53,454 bases of DNA from Laribacter hongkongensis DSM 14985 (GCF_000423285.1 NZ_AUHR01000018.1:1-53454); one strand, 5' to 3'. Counted from the first letter of the stretch, positions 29,515 to 37,725 are shown. The notes: generated by a model not told the origin, from the sequence alone. Numbers and translations: made by a program.

Positions 29515-29830
29515 TGCACCCCCCGGCATTTGGTCATCATGTCCAGCAGGCTGCCACAGACGCAGTCTCTTCTCTGGACATCCAGATCAACATCTACCGC
29601 AAACAGATCAGAATTTGACACTGTTTATGCATACAGGCATTCAAATCATCCATCAGCTGACCAGTATTTCTGGCAGATACTCCTTCGATACAGCCGGATT
29701 CCGGATCATTCGGCGGGTCAGCTTTGGGGCAGCAGAGTCCGGAAACAACACAAAGCAGACAAACAAAAAAGCCGTGAAACAAGGCAAGCACCTGATTTCA
29801 CGGCTTTTCGGTCGTCAGACCCTTGTATTC
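29515..29830. other. Gene-free chromosomal flank of the prophage
   Basis: About 316 bases lie between the GGDEF gene start and the tRNA fragment. They contain the presumed promoter of the GGDEF gene and the hairpin at 29767-29808. No protein gene is supported. Confidence 0.6.
29767..29808 (-). terminator. Intrinsic terminator of the disrupted tRNA gene
   Basis: GCCGTGAAA (29771-29779) pairs with TTTCACGGC (29796-29804). On the minus strand a run of six T follows. It lies 23-64 bases past the tRNA 3' end, as expected for the original tRNA transcription unit. This supports the view that the fragment at 29831 marks the true chromosomal side. Confidence 0.8.
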
Positions 29831-29852
29831 TGGTGCGAAGGAAGGGACTCGA
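29831..29852 (-). other. Prophage left attachment site: 3' fragment of a tRNA gene (probably tRNA-Leu)
   Basis: Read on the minus strand the segment ends CCTTCGCACCA, preceded by TCGAGTCCCTT, which is the 3' half of a T arm, the acceptor strand and CCA. The matching 5' acceptor GCGAAGG is typical of tRNA-Leu. The rest of the tRNA is missing: the sequence becomes unrelated after base 29852. P2-family integrases often use tRNA 3' ends, so this is the duplicated core. The intact tRNA should lie at the other prophage end, outside the window. The exact core length cannot be seen from one junction. Confidence 0.72.
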
Positions 29853-29962
29853 GAGTCCACGGCAGGCAAGGATTTCAAAAGTTTTGGGTCTTTTTTGGGT
29901 CAGCTATGCCCCACTATTTATATATATGGAATCGTCTAGGCTATTCGGCTGCATGGCAGAGT

Positions 29963-29992
29963 CGGGATGGTGCATAAATATGCAACATCCCG
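29963..29992. repeat. 30-bp imperfect palindrome
   Basis: CGGGATGGTGCATA and TATGCAACATCCCG flank AA and pair except for one G-A mismatch. It lies about 110 bases inside the prophage. It could be an operator or a recombination-accessory site. Confidence 0.7.
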
Positions 29993-30034
29993 CATAAAAC
30001 CGCATGACTGCACGCCATCATCATCCATTGCCCT

Positions 30035-30053
30035 GCCCCGCTACTGGCGGGGC
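30035..30053 (+). terminator. Possible small terminator
   Basis: GCCCCGC, TACTG loop, GCGGGGC is followed by TTTCC. The stem is strong but the T-run is short. Confidence 0.4.
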
Positions 30054-30255
30054 TTTCCGCTTCTCCTGCACCTGCATAAAAACTGCCCTCTGAACTGCGG
30101 GGGCGTGGCGGGGTCACGAGGGCGCGCGCCAGGGTCCGGGCAAGGCGCAGAAACAAAAACGGAAGCAAGTACAGAACCGTGCAAGCCACCAGGGAAAGGC
30201 CCGTGTCACTGTGCCAAAGTGACCTACCCAAACGGGCATGACTGCCATACACTAC

Positions 30256-30303
30256 CTATTCACTTATCTATTCACAAAGCTATTCACAAAGCTATTCACA
30301 GAA
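30256..30303 (+). repeat. Four tandem 12-bp repeats upstream of the HipA-like gene
   Basis: Units are CTATTCACTTAT, CTATTCACAAAG, CTATTCACAAAG and CTATTCACAGAA. The array ends 12 bases before the GTG chosen as the start. Its position just ahead of a gene for an HTH-containing protein suggests an autoregulatory operator. If translation began at the upstream ATG (30238), the array would encode a LFTK-type repeat instead. Confidence 0.9.
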
Positions 30304-30315
30304 CTGACAACAGCC

Positions 30316-31659
30316 GTGACCACTCACTCCGATCCGATCAGAATCCTGCTGGGAAGAGGTCCCCGTCCAGCAAGACAACTCGCGGAAAGCCTTGGCTTAA
30401 GCCAGCCGACCATCTCAAGAGCCATCAATGCCCTGGGGGATGAGGTCGTGCGCATCGGGACAGGACCATCTATTCAGTACGCTCTGCGTGACGCAGGAAG
30501 AGGTGTGGGAAATGTTCCGGTGTACCGGGTTTCAACAGAAGGAACCATCCGACAACTCGGTATCTTGATTCCAGTACGGCCGGAAGGATTCGTGATGGTG
30601 CAGAGTGACGGCAAGTCGCTGTTCAGTGATTCGTTGCCATGGTGGCTGGATGACATGCGTCCACAGGGCTACCTCGGACGGAACTATGCCTCTCTCCGGG
30701 CCACGCAGCTTGGATTGCCAAGTCAGTTGAGTGAATGGAGTGATGCTCACGCCCTTCGGGCATTACTTGCGGACGGGGTAGACGCAGCAGGTAATCTGTT
30801 ACTGGGGGATCATGCCAAGGACGCTTTTTTGACTTCCACGCCAGTCCACCCTGTAGAGCTGCATGACAAGGCAAGCGAGTATGTCAGGCTCGCGGAACAG
30901 GCTGCGCGCGGGGAAGTACCAGGATCATCGGCAGGAGGGGAACAGCCGAAGTTTGTCTCTTACGTCCAGACGCCGGACGGGCCTCGGCACGTGATCGTCA
31001 AGTTCACTTTGGATGACCACAATCCGGTAACCGGGAGATGGCGTGACCTTCTGCTTGCAGAGCATCTTGCTCTTGAAACACTCAATGAATCTGGTATCCC
31101 GGCTGTCCGTACACGGATCGTCGACTCCGGATTTCAGCGTTTTCTTGAAATAGAGCGTTTCGACCGCGTCGGGGTTTCAGGACGCAAGGGACTGATCAGC
31201 ATGAAGGCACTTGATGCCGAGTTTGTCGGTGCAGGAGCTGCCGAATGGCCCACTATTGCCAATGCGCTGGCAAAAAAGGAGTGCATTACCCGGGAAGCGG
31301 CAGCGGTTGCCTCGTTACTGCAAGCCATCGGAAAGCTGATCGGCAATACGGACATGCACACCGGAAACCTGTCTTTCGTTACTGAGCATGGCCGACCATA
31401 CGACATCTCTCCTGCCTATGACATGCTCCCGATGGGGTTTGCCCCAAAGTCAGGCGGAGGCATTCCATCCACCCTGCCTGAAGCCACTCTTCATCCGGAC
31501 ATTCCAGCCGAAACATGGATACGTGCCAATGAGGTTGCAAGGCGCTATCTGGAGCGCTTACGGAATGAGCGAGGCTTTTCACCGGCATTCTTGCCATGCA
31601 TTGATGCCTTGAGTGCTCATATGGAAACCGCCTCGAGCAGAATTGCCAGACTGGAGTAG
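30316..31659 (+). CDS. HipA-family kinase with fused N-terminal HTH (YjjJ/HipH-like)
   Basis: The protein is 447 residues from the GTG at 30316. Residues 18-40 (ARQLAESLGLSQPTISRAINAL) form a helix-turn-helix. The kinase-like part has the glycine-rich loop GSSAGGEQPKF (203-213), an ATP-site Lys near 229 in HVIVKF, ERFDR, the catalytic loop GNTDMHTGN (343-351) and YDISPAYDML (362-371). This architecture matches E. coli YjjJ rather than HipBA: no separate HipB gene is present, and the DNA-binding part is fused. The HipA fold phosphorylates proteins such as tRNA synthetases; the activity of this subgroup is less certain. An ATG at 30238 is an alternative start. It is the only gene between the attachment site and Q. 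Confidence 0.85.
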   Translation: MTTHSDPIRILLGRGPRPARQLAESLGLSQPTISRAINALGDEVVRIGTGPSIQYALRDAGRGVGNVPVYRVSTEGTIRQLGILIPVRPEGFVMVQSDGKSLFSDSLPWWLDDMRPQGYLGRNYASLRATQLGLPSQLSEWSDAHALRALLADGVDAAGNLLLGDHAKDAFLTSTPVHPVELHDKASEYVRLAEQAARGEVPGSSAGGEQPKFVSYVQTPDGPRHVIVKFTLDDHNPVTGRWRDLLLAEHLALETLNESGIPAVRTRIVDSGFQRFLEIERFDRVGVSGRKGLISMKALDAEFVGAGAAEWPTIANALAKKECITREAAAVASLLQAIGKLIGNTDMHTGNLSFVTEHGRPYDISPAYDMLPMGFAPKSGGGIPSTLPEATLHPDIPAETWIRANEVARRYLERLRNERGFSPAFLPCIDALSAHMETASSRIARLE

Positions 31660-31708
31660 ATCAAGGCAGGACAGTGGCGTTTCCGCTTTTGCCCCTGCAG
31701 TCCGAGGA

Positions 31709-32743
31709 CTACGCGGCGGCCTCGGGCAGGTACGGGCTGAACCGCACCACCTCGATGCCCAGCCAGTCGTTCAGCTCCATCAGCCGGGACTGCAGGGGTT
31801 CGATCTCGTTGCGGTAGAACACCTGCGCGGCCGTACTGGCGTCACCGAAGCCGCCGGTGTTGGTCGGGATGATGCCCATCAGTTGGGGCGGGACACGGTG
31901 CGCGGCCAGCACGTCGTCGCGGGTCACGTTCTTGATGTTGAAGAACTCATCCTTGGCCGCCACCTCGCTGATCGGGATCAGTTGCAGGCCATCCTTCTTG
32001 CCGTTGGGTGAGTGCATGAACAGGTTCTTGAAGTTGCCCAGCCCCTTGCTGGACTGCAGCGCCTTGCGCATGGCGTTGACGTCTTCTTCCTTTGCAGCCG
32101 GATCGCTCAGGTACAGGATGAACCCGGCATGGCTGCCGTTGGCGTAGTAGCGGCGGCGGAACAGCGTGGCCGACTCGTTGAGCCAGGCCGAGTTCAGCGC
32201 TGCCAGGTACTCCGGCAGGCCGTACACTTCCTGATGGATGTCCGGCTCCATCAGCTGGAACACGCTGCCGGCCGGGAACGCCTGCTCCTGCCCGTAACCG
32301 GTCACCCACCAGAAGGATTCCATGTCGATGCCGCGCCGGACGTACTTGGCCAGCGCGTGCCGGACCGGCATCCGGCTGCCGAGCCGGCTGCGCGGTGCCT
32401 CAAGGTAGCCGTTACCGAAGATCAGGTAGTCCAGCACCCAGCGGCCGAAGGTAGCGCGGTCCATGAGCGGGTGCGGCACAAAGGTGCGGGCCAGCAGGTT
32501 GCGCTTCACGGCAATGGCCGAGGCGTGGTGTACCGCTGCCCGCCAGGAACGTGACAGGCCGTCCCAGCTCAGGGGCGGTTCGTACCATTTGCCGTTGGTC
32601 AGGCATTCGGCGTAGTCGAGGATCTCGCGCCGGTCGAGGACCGATTCGGGATCGCCGAAGGTGAACGTGATGCATCCGGTACCGGCAGGGGCGGCGGGAG
32701 TGGCGGCATGGTCTGCAGCGGGGCGGCGACGGCGTCGGGTCAT
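31709..32743 (-). CDS. Q: Phage portal protein gpQ
   Basis: The 344-residue protein is the same length as P2 gpQ and ends in the same way (DWLGIEVVRFSPY). It has the conserved segments FTFGDPESVLDRREILDY, NGKWYEPPLS, LPEYLAALNSAWLNESATLF and DEFFNIKNVTRDDVLAAHRVPPQLMG. It forms the dodecameric DNA-entry ring of the capsid. The ATG overlaps the terminase stop (ATGA). Only 49 bases separate its stop from the convergent HipA-like gene. Confidence 0.96.
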   Translation of the reverse strand: MTRRRRRPAADHAATPAAPAGTGCITFTFGDPESVLDRREILDYAECLTNGKWYEPPLSWDGLSRSWRAAVHHASAIAVKRNLLARTFVPHPLMDRATFGRWVLDYLIFGNGYLEAPRSRLGSRMPVRHALAKYVRRGIDMESFWWVTGYGQEQAFPAGSVFQLMEPDIHQEVYGLPEYLAALNSAWLNESATLFRRRYYANGSHAGFILYLSDPAAKEEDVNAMRKALQSSKGLGNFKNLFMHSPNGKKDGLQLIPISEVAAKDEFFNIKNVTRDDVLAAHRVPPQLMGIIPTNTGGFGDASTAAQVFYRNEIEPLQSRLMELNDWLGIEVVRFSPYLPEAAA

Positions 32744-34476
32744 GAGTAGATCTCCACAAATCCGGCATTGCCGGCGTTGCGCCCCTCGAGGGGCTCGTTG
32801 TACAGGGTCTGCAGCGTGGCCCAGGCAATGTCGGCATGGCTCACGGCTTCGGAGCGGTCGGCGACAAAGGTCACCAGCCCGCTGCCGGTGGTACTGCGGT
32901 GGATGGCCATGAAGCTGGCGGCGATTTCCTTCGCGCCGGCATCGAACTGCAGGCGGCCGTGGCGGATCACGTCCAGCCCCTTGAGGACCATGCGGGTCTT
33001 GAGGTCCAGCGAGTACTGGTAGCCCATGGCGGCCGGGAAGAACTGCGTCACCAGCTGGTGCACGGCCGACCCGAGACCGGTGCGGTCGATAGCGATGTGG
33101 GTGACGCGGTAGCGGTCGGTAGCCTCCCGGATCGCCTGCGCCTGGGCGCTGTAGTCGAGACCACGGAACTGCCGGCACTCGAGCAGGCGGAACGGACCGT
33201 CCGGCACGGCCGGCGGCGCGACCACCACCATGGCCGCACTGTCGCCGCTCTCGCTCGGGTCGTAGCCGATCCACACCTCGCGGTGACCGAGCGGGCGCAG
33301 GGTGAACGGGTTGTAGTCCGGCCAGGCCTCCATGGAATCGACCATGCAGCGATGCAGCATCGACAGCGGGAACACGCTCTTGCCGTCGTCGATGAACTCG
33401 CACTCGAAGAGCTGGCGGAACTCGTCAGGCGAGTTCTCCAGCCGCAGGGCATCGAGGTCGAAGAGGTCACAACCCTGCCGAAGGGCGTCGTGGATGGTGA
33501 CGATCTGCCGCCACTGGCCGTCCCCTTGGTCCAGTCCGCCGGCCAGGGCCTTGTGGCTCAGGTCGAAGGCGATCTGTTCACTGGCCGGGCGGCCGGCGTT
33601 GTAGCGCTTGCCGGACCAGAACGGATACGCCTCGTGGGCAAGGGTCGAGGGGGTGCTGAAGTAGGTCTGCCGCCAGCGTTTCTGGCTGGCCATGCCGGCG
33701 GCGACCTTGCGCAGCTCGGCGAACTTCGGCGTCCAGAAATACTCGTCCATGTAGAGGTTGCCGTGGTACGACTGGGCGGTGCGGCTGCTGGTCCCCAGGA
33801 AAATCAGCTCGGCGCCGTTGCCGAACAGGATCTTGTCGCTGCCTTTCAGCTCGATGTCGCACACCTCGCTGACAAAGGCCTTCTGGTAGCTCTGGAACTG
33901 CAACGCCTGGCGCTTGCTGGCGGACAGGAAAATCTGGTTGCGGCCGGTCTCCAGCGCATCGAGCAGGGCTTCCAGCGCAAAGTAGTACGTGGCACCGATC
34001 TGACGGCTCTTGAGGATGTTGCGGATGCGGGCGAGGTGACCGGCCCGCAGCCAGTGTTTCTGATAGCCGAACAGGCGTTCACGGAAGGCTGCTTTCAGGC
34101 GGGCCACCTGCTCGTCAGTCAGCAGGTTCTTGCTGGCGGACTTCTTCTGGCGCTGGCCGCCTTCGCGGCGCCCGCCCTCGCGCTGGCGGTGGCGCAGTTT
34201 CTCCAGCCGTTCCAGCTGGCGGCCGAGGAGATCGATCTCCTTGTAGTCGCAACCTTCCTTCTTGTCCTTGCCGATCAGGACCTGCAGGCGGGCTTCCAGG
34301 GTGGCGTTCACCCGGTCGACCGGGCTGACCGCGTCCCAGTCCTCGCGGCGCTTCCAGCTGTGGACAGTGGCCGGCCGGATACCAAGCTCTTCGGCAATGC
34401 GGGCGATCCGCCAGCCCTGCCAGTAGAGGGCGCGGGCCTGGTGACGCGGGTCGAAAGGGGTGTCTTGCATGCTCAT
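32740..34476 (-). CDS. P: Terminase large (ATPase) subunit gpP
   Basis: The 578-residue packaging motor begins with a DNA-binding helix-turn-helix (ARIAEELGIRPATVHSWK, about 23-40). The ATPase domain has an atypical Walker A (ILKSRQIGATYYF) and a Walker B in NLYMDEYFW. The C-terminal nuclease region has WIGYDPSESGDSAAMVVV and IDRTGLGSAVHQL. It cleaves cos and packages DNA with gpM. No good ribosome-binding site precedes the ATG at 34476; a second ATG is two codons later. It is divergent from O, sharing about 140 bases that hold a late-promoter element. Confidence 0.95.
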   Translation of the reverse strand: MSMQDTPFDPRHQARALYWQGWRIARIAEELGIRPATVHSWKRREDWDAVSPVDRVNATLEARLQVLIGKDKKEGCDYKEIDLLGRQLERLEKLRHRQREGGRREGGQRQKKSASKNLLTDEQVARLKAAFRERLFGYQKHWLRAGHLARIRNILKSRQIGATYYFALEALLDALETGRNQIFLSASKRQALQFQSYQKAFVSEVCDIELKGSDKILFGNGAELIFLGTSSRTAQSYHGNLYMDEYFWTPKFAELRKVAAGMASQKRWRQTYFSTPSTLAHEAYPFWSGKRYNAGRPASEQIAFDLSHKALAGGLDQGDGQWRQIVTIHDALRQGCDLFDLDALRLENSPDEFRQLFECEFIDDGKSVFPLSMLHRCMVDSMEAWPDYNPFTLRPLGHREVWIGYDPSESGDSAAMVVVAPPAVPDGPFRLLECRQFRGLDYSAQAQAIREATDRYRVTHIAIDRTGLGSAVHQLVTQFFPAAMGYQYSLDLKTRMVLKGLDVIRHGRLQFDAGAKEIAASFMAIHRSTTGSGLVTFVADRSEAVSHADIAWATLQTLYNEPLEGRNAGNAGFVEIYS

Positions 34477-34521
34477 GCCGGCGATGGTGACGGCTCGCGC
34501 AGGCGGTCACACCGACATCCG

Positions 34522-34549
34522 GTCGGGCCAGGGCGCAGGCCGCCGCAAA
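34522..34549 (+). promoter_or_regulatory. Late-promoter element upstream of O (copy 1)
   Basis: GTCGGGCCAG-N8-CCGCCGCAAA, followed after five bases by TG-N-CCC-N-CGC. It lies in the P-O divergent gap, 92 bases before the O ATG. P2 has divergent late promoters in this gap. The same element is upstream of V and FI. Confidence 0.7.
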
Positions 34550-34613
34550 CCCCGTGCCCCCCGCGCGACAGCGCGCCAACATGGCTTCACGAAACGAACA
34601 GGGAGCCGGCCGC

Positions 34614-35435
34614 ATGGCTAAAAAAAGCAAGGCGTTCCGGGTGGCCACAGAAGGGGCCACCACCGACGGACGAGAAATCAGGCGTGAGTGGATCGAGCAG
34701 ATGGCCCGGAATTACGACCCGGCCGTCTTCGGTGCCCGCGTCAACATCGACCACATAAAAGGCATCCTGCCGGACAGCCCGTTCAGGCGCTACGGCGACG
34801 TGACCGCGCTGGAGGCCCGCGAGGTCGAGGACGGCAAGCTCGCCCTCTTTGCCACCATCGACCCGACCGACGAACTGGTGGCCCTGACCCGTGCCCGCCA
34901 GAAGATTTACAGCTCCATCGAGGTGGTCGAGAAGTTCGCCGACAGTGGTGAGGCCTATCTGGTCGGACTGGCGGTGACCGACGACCCGGCGAGCCTCGGA
35001 ACCGAGATGTTGCAGTTCTGCGCCCGCGCCGAACACAACCCGCTGGCCGGCCGCAAGAGCCAGCCCGGCAGCCTCTTTACCGCCGCCGTGCCGGTCGAGC
35101 TGGAGTTCGTAGAGGCCGCTGCACCGGTCGATGCCGGAAAGGGATTGTTTGCCACGGTCAAGTCGCTGCTGGCCGGCAAGGGCAAGACCGACGACGCCCG
35201 CTTTGCCGACCATGCCGCGGCCATCGAGGCGCTGGCCGAAAGCCAGCAGGCCGTACCAACCCTGCAGGGCGCGGTCAGTGCCTTGCGGCACAGCGGACAG
35301 GCGCTGGATGCCCGCCTGCAGTCCCTGACGGCCGAACTGGCCGACCTCAAGGCCAGGCTCGACAGCCAGCCGCAGCCGGGCTTCACCCGCCAGCCGGCCA
35401 CCGGCGGCGCCGGCAAGACCGAAACCGATTGCTGA
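34614..35435 (+). CDS. O: Capsid scaffolding protein / maturation protease gpO
   Basis: The 273-residue protein has an N-terminal serine protease domain (about 1-165) with the candidate catalytic His in RVNIDHIKG and Ser in IYSSIEVVEKF. A helical scaffold tail follows (about 190-255) with SALRHSGQALDARLQSLTAEL. It directs capsid assembly and cleaves itself and gpN. The start MAKKSKAFRV has AGGGAG eight bases upstream. Earlier in-frame ATGs fall closer to the promoter element. Confidence 0.94.
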   Translation: MAKKSKAFRVATEGATTDGREIRREWIEQMARNYDPAVFGARVNIDHIKGILPDSPFRRYGDVTALEAREVEDGKLALFATIDPTDELVALTRARQKIYSSIEVVEKFADSGEAYLVGLAVTDDPASLGTEMLQFCARAEHNPLAGRKSQPGSLFTAAVPVELEFVEAAAPVDAGKGLFATVKSLLAGKGKTDDARFADHAAAIEALAESQQAVPTLQGAVSALRHSGQALDARLQSLTAELADLKARLDSQPQPGFTRQPATGGAGKTETDC

Positions 35436-35447
35436 GGACCCCGCCCC

Positions 35448-36476
35448 ATGCGCAATGACACCCGCCTGCAGTACACCCAGTTTGTCACCCAACTGGCCCG
35501 ACTCAACAGCGTCCCGTCCGCTGAAAAATCCTTCACGGTCGCCCCGAGCATCCAGCAGACGCTGGAGAGCCGCATCCAGCAGTCGAGCGAATTCCTGTCG
35601 CGCATCAACGTGATCGGTGTGCCCGAAATGGCCGGTGAAAAAATCGGCCTCGGCGTCACCGGCACCATCGCCGGCCGCACCCAAACCGGGCCGGGCAAGC
35701 CGCGTGTGGCCCGGTCGGTGGCCGACCTCGATTCGCACAAGTACCAGTGCGCCAAGACCAACTTCGACACCGCCATCCCGTACCAGCAGCTCGACGTGTG
35801 GGCGAAGTTCCCGGACTTCCAGACCCGCCTGCGCGACGCCATCCTGAAGCAGCAGGCGCTGGACCGCATCATGATCGGCTTCAACGGTACTTCGGTGGCC
35901 GAGGATACCGACCGGGACAGCAACCCGCTGCTGCAGGACGTCAACAAGGGCTGGCTGCAGCAGTACCGTGAGCATGCACCGGAACGGGTCATGTCCGAGG
36001 TGGCCGAGAGTTCCGGCAAGGTGAAGATCGGGCCGGCCGTTACCGAGGCCGAAGGCTACAGGAACCTCGACGCACTGGTGTTCGATGCGGTCGAAAACCT
36101 GATCGACGAGGCGTTTGCCGAACATCCGGACCTCGTGGTGATCGTCGGGCGCAGCCTGCTGGCCGACAAGTATTTCCCGATCATCAACAAGGACAACCCG
36201 CCGACCGAGCAGCTGGCGGCCGACATGGTGATCAGCCAGAAGCGCATCGGCAACCTGCCGGCGGTGCGGGCCCCGTTCATGAAGGCCGGCAGCATGCTGG
36301 TCACGCCGCTGTCGAACCTGTCGATCTACTGGCAGGAAGGCGGCCGCCGCCGGCATGTGCGCGAGGAGCCGGATTACGACCGGATCGCCAACTACGAATC
36401 GAGCAACGACGCCTACGTGGTCGAGCGCTACGAGGCCGGTTGCCTGATCGAAAACATCGAACTGGTGCCGGCATGA
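35448..36476 (+). CDS. N: Major capsid protein gpN
   Basis: The 342-residue HK97-fold capsid protein of P2 type begins MRNDTRLQYTQFVTQLARLN. Segments FLSRINVIGV, QEGGRRRHVREEPDYDRI and YESSNDAYVVERYEAGCLIEN are characteristic. The first 30 or so residues are probably removed by gpO. The start has GAGGA upstream. Its stop overlaps the M start (ATGA). Confidence 0.96.
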   Translation: MRNDTRLQYTQFVTQLARLNSVPSAEKSFTVAPSIQQTLESRIQQSSEFLSRINVIGVPEMAGEKIGLGVTGTIAGRTQTGPGKPRVARSVADLDSHKYQCAKTNFDTAIPYQQLDVWAKFPDFQTRLRDAILKQQALDRIMIGFNGTSVAEDTDRDSNPLLQDVNKGWLQQYREHAPERVMSEVAESSGKVKIGPAVTEAEGYRNLDALVFDAVENLIDEAFAEHPDLVVIVGRSLLADKYFPIINKDNPPTEQLAADMVISQKRIGNLPAVRAPFMKAGSMLVTPLSNLSIYWQEGGRRRHVREEPDYDRIANYESSNDAYVVERYEAGCLIENIELVPA

Positions 36477-37165
36477 CGACGAGCCCGGCCCGAGCCCACT
36501 TCCAGCGTGCCTCGGCGGCCCGGATCGCAGAAGCGGCCGGACCGGGCCAGTCACTGGAAGGGCTGTCGCAATACGAACTGATGCTGGCCATGCTGGCCCG
36601 GCACAGCCGGCGCCTGAAGCAGGTGCAGTCGAACGAGCGCAAGGCCGAGGTCAAGCGCGAAATCCTGCCTGAGTACCTGCCGTGGGTGCAGGGCGTGCTG
36701 GCCCACGGCAAGGGGGCGCAGGACGACGTGCTGATGACCGTCATGGTCTGGCGCATCGACGCCGGCGACTACGCCGGGGCGCTCGACATCGGCGACTACG
36801 CGCTGGCCTACCGGCTGGCGATGCCCAAACGCTTCAACCGGGATGCCGCCACCACGCTGACCGAGGAAATGGCCGATGCGGCCAAGCGTGCACGGGACGG
36901 CGGGCAGCCGTTTGACGCGGCCCTGCTCAGGCGCACGCTGGCCCTCGTGACCGGCATCGACACGCCGGACCAGAGCCGCTCGCGCCTCCTGAAAGAGTTG
37001 GGCCTTTTGCTGACGGAGAGCGACCCGCCGGCTGCCCTCGGCTACCTGCAGCAGGCCACCCGGCTCAACCCGGCCGCCGGCGTCAAAAAGCAGCTGGACC
37101 GGCTGGCCCGCCAGACCGGCAGTCCCCGGGCCGTCAGCACAGCGGACGATGACGCTGACGGCTGA
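36473..37165 (+). CDS. M: Terminase small subunit gpM
   Basis: The 230-residue protein has P2 gpM features: SPARAHFQRASAA at the N-terminus, a basic helical region (HSRRLKQVQSNERKAEVKREI) and VLMTVMVWRIDAGDYAGALDIGDYAL. It works with gpP in cos recognition and cutting. It is translationally coupled to N by ATGA. The C-terminal tail is rich in Asp, as is common in this family. Confidence 0.94.
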   Translation: MTTSPARAHFQRASAARIAEAAGPGQSLEGLSQYELMLAMLARHSRRLKQVQSNERKAEVKREILPEYLPWVQGVLAHGKGAQDDVLMTVMVWRIDAGDYAGALDIGDYALAYRLAMPKRFNRDAATTLTEEMADAAKRARDGGQPFDAALLRRTLALVTGIDTPDQSRSRLLKELGLLLTESDPPAALGYLQQATRLNPAAGVKKQLDRLARQTGSPRAVSTADDDADG

Positions 37166-37257
37166 CCCTCTCGCACCCCGCGAGCTGGCGGCAGGGGGCC
37201 GGCAGCGGATTGCCCGCCTGCCACGCCCTCTCCACCGCCACCACTCAGGATGTCCTC

Positions 37258-37725
37258 ATGGGATTCACCGCCAACGAACCAGAAAACCCGTCGCCGGGCA
37301 CTGTCAGCAGCAGCGCCTTCTGGCCCGTCATCGATCTCGCTGACGTGCAGGCCGAATGGCGGATAGACGGCACCGTCACTACGGCCCGGCTGCGGCTGGC
37401 CGTGATCGAGGCGGTCAGCACCGTCAATGGCGAGCTGGCCGGCTGGCGGCAAGAGCGGCAGCAGGACGGATTCGCCACGCTGGCCGAGGTGCCGGGCGAG
37501 CTGCTCGACGGTGAGTGCGAACACCTCTACCACTACCGCCGGGCGGTCGGCTGCCACGCCAAGAGCGAGCTGACCCGCCGCTACCGCGACTTTGATGCCA
37601 CGCGCGACGGCCAGCAGCGGGCGGACGCCATGGAAGCCGACATCGACGACCTGATGCGGGATGCCCGTGCCGCCATCAACCGCATCAAGGGCCGCCGGGG
37701 GACGTGGGTCGTGGTGGCGGTCTGA
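37258..37725 (+). CDS. L: Head completion/stabilisation protein gpL
   Basis: The 155-residue protein has the family pattern FWPVIDLADVQAEWRIDGTV, RLRLAVIEAVSTVNGEL and HYRRAVGCHAKSELTRRYRDFD. It acts as a connector protein between portal and tail. The start at MGFTANEPE has AGGA eight bases upstream. A 92-base gap after M holds no other gene. It overlaps X by one base. Confidence 0.93.
   Translation: MGFTANEPENPSPGTVSSSAFWPVIDLADVQAEWRIDGTVTTARLRLAVIEAVSTVNGELAGWRQERQQDGFATLAEVPGELLDGECEHLYHYRRAVGCHAKSELTRRYRDFDATRDGQQRADAMEADIDDLMRDARAAINRIKGRRGTWVVVAV

Larger units (their letters stand above)
29853..30315. other. Prophage left-end non-coding region
   Basis: About 460 bases lie between the attachment site and the HipA-like gene. 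They hold an imperfect palindrome (29963-29992), a small terminator-like hairpin (30035-30053) and four 12-bp repeats (30256-30303). A minus-strand ORF of 103 codons (29941-30252) crosses it but is not convincing as a gene. Confidence 0.6.

Noticed and set aside
29831-29852. A complete tRNA gene at the prophage edge
   Set aside because: Only the 3' acceptor strand and part of the T arm are present. The sequence diverges before the T loop is complete, and no anticodon or D arm follows.
29941-30252. Minus-strand ORF of 103 codons at the prophage left end, with a stretch vaguely like phage Ash-family leader peptides
   Set aside because: Much of it comes from hairpins and G+C-rich DNA. No ribosome-binding site or domain was recognised.
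30256-30303. Possible CRISPR-like array
   Set aside because: The units are 12 bp and directly tandem without spacers. They look like operator iterons.
30238-30315. Upstream ATG giving the HipA-like protein a 26-residue LFTK-repeat N-terminus
   Set aside because: The extension is encoded by the 12-bp tandem repeats and does not resemble YjjJ N-termini. The GTG at 30316 fits better.
34587-36554. Long minus-strand ORF antisense to O and N
   Set aside because: It is a composition-driven shadow. O and N have full family similarity on the plus strand.
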